Below are positions 21,045-24,230 of a stretch of 24,230 nt of DNA, piece by piece. The translations under genes and the position numbers were made by a program. The DNA comes from JBEKHI01 sp050012355. Lineage in GTDB: Bacteria; Actinomycetota; Actinomycetes; Streptosporangiales; Streptosporangiaceae. Within the stretch, counting starts at the first letter, position 1, and each line of letters starts with the position of its first letter. The stretch spans positions 1 through 24,230 of the forward strand of contig JBEKHI010000081.1 of NCBI GenBank assembly GCA_050012355.1, written 5' to 3'. The notes beneath the pieces were generated by a model, which was not told the DNA's origin, did no database searches, and was given only the letters and a program-made list of their open reading frames with translations.

Positions 21045-22248
21045 TGGACCGGATGTCGCGCGGAATCAGCGCCAGCACGGTCGCGACGGCGATCGCCCCG
21101 GCGGCGAGGAACTGGGTGCGGGATATCCCGATGGCCGCGCCCAGCGGGCCGGCGATCAGCGCGCCCAGCGGCATCGCCATCACCGAGCCGAGGATGTCAT
21201 AGGAAGACACCCGGGCCAGCCGGTCCGGCGGGATGTTGCGGGTAAGCGCGACCGTCCACTGGACCATCATGACCTCAAGCAGCACGCCGATCAGGAACGA
21301 CGTGAGGCAGATGAGCGGCAGCGGCAGCACGAGGGCGAGCGAGATGGGGGAGACCGCGACGGCGCCGAGCGCCAGCACCACGAACAGCATCGGCCGGCGG
21401 GGAGTCAGCCGCAGCGAGATCAGGCCCCCGCCGATCAGGCCGAACGAGTCCGCCGCGGTGATCGCGCCCCACGCGGCCGCGCCGCCCAGATGGGCCCGCG
21501 CCACCACCGGGCCGAGCACCGAGAACGCGCCGTACCAGGACATCATCACCACGGCGGCTTGCAGCACGATGACCCACAGCCAGGTGTGCGACCAGAATTC
21601 TGACCAGCCCTCCTTGAGCTGCCCGAGCAGGTTCTCGGTGGAGGCGGGCGCACTGAGCGCACGGGGCCGCAGTGACAGCAGGACCGGCACCGTGCAGACC
21701 ATGCCGAGTGCGCAGGTGGTCAGCGCCCATCCCGGGCCGATCGCGGCGACCATGACTCCGGCTATCGCCGAGCCGGCCATGGTCCCGCCGTTCATCGCTA
21801 CCCGGCTGATCGCGCTGGCGTCCTGCAGCATCGAGTCGGAGACCAGCCGGGGGAGCAGCGCCTGGGAGGCCGGATAGAAGATCGCCATCCCGGAGCCGGT
21901 GACCGCTTCGAGCACGATCATCGCGGCCAGCGGCGGTCTGCCGGTCAGGACGAGCAGGCCGAACGTGCCCTCGCCGACGGTCATCAGCAGGTTGGCGGCG
22001 ATGATGACCCGCTGCGGCGGGAACCGGTCGGCGGCGACCCCGCCGAGCAGCGCGAACACCAGCGACGGTGCGATCTGCGCCGCGAGAACGTAGGACAGGT
22101 CAGCGGCGGAGCCGGTCAGGTTCAGGACGGCGAAGGAGACCCCCACCATCGAGAACCCGAACGACGCGGGCGCGATCAGCCGGTCCGCCAGCAGTATCCG
22201 GAAGTCGCGCACGCCGAGAACCGGGAAACGTGTTACGAACGTGCGCAT
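20992..22248 (-). CDS. MFS transporter (DHA3/enterobactin-exporter-like)
   Basis: This 418-aa integral membrane protein has about 12 hydrophobic segments. Between the first helices is a GGVAADRFPPQR loop, a version of the MFS motif A. The N-terminal stretch FPVLGVRDFRILLADRLI is typical of the MFS_3 group of multidrug or siderophore exporters. No substrate can be named. It lies on the minus strand downstream of the CGNR regulator gene, with a 37-bp gap. It has its own -10 box TAGGTT 6 nt before the ATG, so independent leaderless transcription is plausible. Confidence 0.92.
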   Translation of the reverse strand: MRTFVTRFPVLGVRDFRILLADRLIAPASFGFSMVGVSFAVLNLTGSAADLSYVLAAQIAPSLVFALLGGVAADRFPPQRVIIAANLLMTVGEGTFGLLVLTGRPPLAAMIVLEAVTGSGMAIFYPASQALLPRLVSDSMLQDASAISRVAMNGGTMAGSAIAGVMVAAIGPGWALTTCALGMVCTVPVLLSLRPRALSAPASTENLLGQLKEGWSEFWSHTWLWVIVLQAAVVMMSWYGAFSVLGPVVARAHLGGAAAWGAITAADSFGLIGGGLISLRLTPRRPMLFVVLALGAVAVSPISLALVLPLPLICLTSFLIGVLLEVMMVQWTVALTRNIPPDRLARVSSYDILGSVMAMPLGALIAGPLGAAIGISRTQFLAAGAIAVATVLALIPRDIRSIMSNVDQPASEVEPILP

Positions 22249-22254
22249 CGGCTC

Positions 22255-22260
22255 AACCTA
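22255..22260 (-). promoter_or_regulatory. -10 box (TAGGTT) for leaderless start at 22248
   Basis: TAGGTT on the minus strand is exactly 6 nt before the ATG of the MFS gene, and no Shine-Dalgarno sequence is present between them. Confidence 0.5.
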
Positions 22261-22285
22261 TTAGCGCCGCGACGTGCGGAGCAAG

Positions 22286-22858
22286 CTAATTTCCGGCCTG
22301 CCGGGCGCGGAAGGCAGCGGTCTTCACCCGGTTCTGGCAGGCGGTCGAGCAAAACCGGCGGGTCCCGTTCCGCGAGACATCCACGTACACCCGGTCGCAG
22401 TGCGGCGCGGTGCAGACCCCGAGCCGGTTGTGCATCGGGCCGCCGACGACGGTCGCCAGACCGGCGGCGCAGCCCGCGGCCCAGCCGCCCGGGAGCTTGC
22501 GGTCCGCGGAGTGGAAATGCAGGTGCCAGTGCGAGCCGTCATGGCGTTCCAGTTCCGGGCGCGCGCCGGTCCAGCGCAGCAGTTCGTTCACCCGGATCGC
22601 CGCGGTGTCGTAGTCCCCGGCGTCGGTGGCGGTGAAGACGTCGCGGAACACTGCCGCATAGCTCGCCAGTTCCACCGCCTCATCTTCGGTGGCGCCGACC
22701 GTTCCGCCGCCGGCTCGCAGCACCCCTGTCACCTCGCGAGCGAGGTCGGCGCCGGCCGACGGCAGGTACGGATGGCCGTGCGCCTCGCCGGGGGTGAGCA
22801 GGTTCACCAGGTCGACCGCGACCCGAACCACCCGATCGGTGTGACTGTTGTACTCCAC
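22286..22858 (-). CDS. CGNR zinc-finger regulator with ABATE domain
   Basis: From GTG 22858 the protein is 190 aa. The N-terminal ABATE-type domain starts VEYNSHTDRVVRVAVDLVNL. The C-terminal CGNR zinc finger reads CTAPHCDRVYVDVSRNGTR, then RFCSTACQNRVK, with four cysteines. These are putative stress or metabolite-responsive transcription factors. A longer TTG start at 22900 exists but would lie upstream of the transcription start predicted from the TACAAT -10 box (22905-22910), so the shorter form is preferred. It probably controls itself and perhaps the downstream MFS gene. Confidence 0.9.
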   Translation of the reverse strand: MEYNSHTDRVVRVAVDLVNLLTPGEAHGHPYLPSAGADLAREVTGVLRAGGGTVGATEDEAVELASYAAVFRDVFTATDAGDYDTAAIRVNELLRWTGARPELERHDGSHWHLHFHSADRKLPGGWAAGCAAGLATVVGGPMHNRLGVCTAPHCDRVYVDVSRNGTRRFCSTACQNRVKTAAFRARQAGN

Positions 22859-22862
22859 TTGA

Positions 22863-22919
22863 CCAGTTACGTCCCATCGGTATAGCGTCGTGACTGTCAA
22901 AGTAATTGTAGCCAGTTAC
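22863..22919. promoter_or_regulatory. Direct repeats CCAGTTAC flanking the CGNR promoter
   Basis: CCAGTTAC occurs at 22863-22870 and 22912-22919, 49 bp apart, on either side of a TACAAT -10 box read on the minus strand (22905-22910). The spacing is close to a whole number of helical turns (about 4.7), so they may be binding sites for autoregulation. Confidence 0.4.
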
Positions 22920-23160
22920 AGGTGGAGGGTGCGCGTGGACGCTCGAATTCTGGATGCCTGCGGGCTCCCAGGTTCATGACGCCAGTCCCTTGTTGGCTTT
23001 TGTCCTATTTTCGCTTACCTGGACCGGGGTGCAATATCCGGATTCTTCTCCGCACCACCGCAATCAATTCAGTATTCGATATCGACGGCATTCATGATAT
23101 GATTCGAATATAGAATCGATTACCGGGGTCCGGCAGGACACGATGCCGGACCTCCGACCG
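22920..23160. other. AT-rich intergenic region before the DUF222 gene
   Basis: The gap between the two divergent genes (22859-23169) is over 300 bp. It holds the CGNR promoter at its left end, a noticeably AT-rich part (about 23040-23125), an imperfect dyad GATTC-N7-GAATC at 23101-23117 with a TAGAAT -10-like box, and a hairpin (23127-23152). I see no credible ORF. The composition differs from the surrounding genes, which would fit the edge of an inserted element. Confidence 0.5.
23127..23152 (+). other. 9-bp perfect hairpin in the 5' region of the DUF222 gene
   Basis: GGTCCGGCA (23127-23135) and TGCCGGACC (23144-23152) pair perfectly around an 8-nt loop, ending 17 nt before the GTG start option. 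It could be a leader structure or part of a repeated element. Confidence 0.55.
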
Positions 23161-23169
23161 GAAGACGGG

Positions 23170-24230
23170 GTGAGCGGGAACATGGCAGACTACGACGGGT
23201 TCTCCCAGGGCCAGACCCTGGACATGGCCCGCCCGTCAGCGACGCTGGCGGGGATCCTGGAGCAAGCGGCCGGCCCAGGCCGCCGGTACCGGGGGCTGGA
23301 CGATGACCAGCTCACCGGGGCACTGGGCCGGTGGGCGGCGGTCGAGTCCTGGGCCTGCTCGCAGAAGCTGGCCGCGGTGACCGAGCTGGTGCGGCGCCGG
23401 GGCATCCCGGCGCTCGGTACCGTCACCGGACCGGCGGACATCGCGCCGGAGGTGCCGGCCGGGTGGGATGAAAGCGTCAGCGAGGAAGCCGCGATGGCGC
23501 TGGGCATGTCCAAGCCCGCCACCGACAAGCTGGTGAACCTGGCGGTCACGCTGGCCACCCGGCTGACCGCCACCGCCGCCGCGCTGGAGACCGGCGACGC
23601 CGACTACGTGAAAGCCTCGGTCATGGCGGAAGTCACCCGGCCGCTGGATGACGAAGCAGCCTGGAACGCCGAAAAGCTCGCCCTGATGCACGCCGGGGGC
23701 TCATTCAAGGGCAAGACCCCGGGCGAGCTGCGCAAGCTGACCGAGCGGGCCAGCATCACCGCCGACCCCGACGCGGCGGAAAAGCGCCGGACCGAATCCG
23801 AGCGGAACGCGAAGGTCGCGTCCTGGCGGGAGCCGGAAGGCACCATGGCGATCCAGGCCTCCGGCCTCAACCCGGCCGACGCGATGGACGCGAGGAATGG
23901 ACAAGCTCCGCGCCCGGGCCTTCGCCGACAAGCTCACCGGCCGCAACCCGCTCGCCGGAGACGACGCCGGGACAGGCACAGCAGCGCCCCGGCGGGTGCA
24001 CCTGACCGCCCCGGAATGGATCCTGCCGCTTTTGACCGTGCTCGGGCTGGCGGACAACCCCGGCGAGGCCGCCGGGCTCGGCGCCATCGACCCCGCCCTG
24101 GTCCGCCAGCTCGCCACCGCCGCATCCGCCGCCGGGAACCACACCGGCTGGCACCTGTCCCTCGTCAACGACCAGGGCTGGGTCACCACCCACGGATGTC
24201 CGCCCGCCAGCCCCAGGAGCAACCGGGCCA
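23170..24230 (+). pseudogene. DUF222 / 13E12-family protein, frameshifted and cut by the window end
   Basis: Starting at GTG 23170 (or ATG 23182), the first frame encodes LDDDQLTGALGRWAAVESWA and other DUF222 features through LNPADAMDAR. At about 23893-23897 the frame breaks (AGGAATG where AGGATG would continue). The downstream frame resumes as MDKLRARAFADKLTGRNP and goes on through APEWILPLLTVLGLADNPGE to IDPALVRQLATAA and the window end. Both parts together match the normal DUF222 order, so one inserted base explains it. The HNH nuclease domain expected in 13E12 proteins would lie beyond the window. These genes are typically multi-copy in actinobacteria. The break may be real or a sequencing error. 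Confidence 0.8.

Noticed and set aside
21025..21877. Plus-strand ORFs antisense to the MFS gene
   Set aside because: They have low-complexity His/Arg or Ser/Thr composition, typical of shadows in high-GC DNA.
22922..23113. 63-aa plus-strand ORF in the AT-rich gap
   Set aside because: It has no ribosome-binding site, no recognisable features and crosses the AT-rich promoter-like stretch.

Overview
This is a high-GC chromosomal segment from an actinomycete (Actinomycetota). The actinobacterial qcrCAB-type cytochrome bc1 genes, a PimB-type phosphatidylinositol-mannoside mannosyltransferase, a mycothiol-linked DinB-like protein, a DrrAB-type exporter with a PadR regulator, a CGNR regulator and a DUF222/13E12 gene all fit. 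Several genes also have a TANNNT -10 box 6-7 nt before the start codon, as in actinobacterial leaderless transcripts. I would not place it below phylum, although a filamentous soil actinomycete is likely. No rRNA, tRNA, CRISPR array or prophage was seen.

Layout. (1) 1-2061: end of qcrA (Rieske protein) and all of qcrB. (2) 2216-3442: a terminator-like hairpin and then a single AbiEi-N-terminal/DUF559 nuclease-like gene. It is enclosed by two 88-bp inverted repeats (2261-2348 and 3355-3442, about 80% identical without gaps), each of which is itself an imperfect hairpin. This compact 1.18-kb unit is the best candidate here for an undescribed mobile or self-propagating element. (3) 3494-9062: a stand-alone Lrp/AsnC ligand-binding domain protein, a DEDDh exonuclease, a 71-aa orphan, a secreted NlpC/P60 hydrolase, pimB and a long-chain acyl-CoA synthetase. 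pimB has lost its stop codon and reads antisense through the 3' end of the synthetase gene. (4) 9074-12200: metallophosphoesterase, a small CxxCPxC protein, a proline-rich membrane protein, a monoglyceride-lipase-like hydrolase and a PlsC-type acyltransferase. (5) 12253-15201: a phosphofructokinase with a pyrophosphate-type signature, a shortened mycothiol-dependent DinB-family protein, an ECF sigma factor with a SnoaL-like C-terminus, and a GNAT acetyltransferase. (6) 15202-17928: a repeat-rich intergenic region, then padR with a clear operator over its promoter, and a DrrAB-like ABC exporter. (7) 17887-19373: two overlapping minus-strand genes of unknown function that share a C-terminal domain. 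(8) 19419-22248: an Lrp regulator divergent from a leucine/valine-type dehydrogenase, and an MFS exporter. (9) 22286-24230: a CGNR regulator, then a DUF222 (13E12 family) gene carrying a one-base frameshift and running off the window.

Functionally, the first half resembles the conserved actinobacterial region around qcrCAB, dealing with respiration, envelope and lipid metabolism. The rest is a mix of small regulator-plus-effector modules: PadR/ABC, Lrp/amino-acid dehydrogenase and sigma factor/DinB. Convergent neighbours frequently overlap at their 3' ends instead of being separated by terminators.
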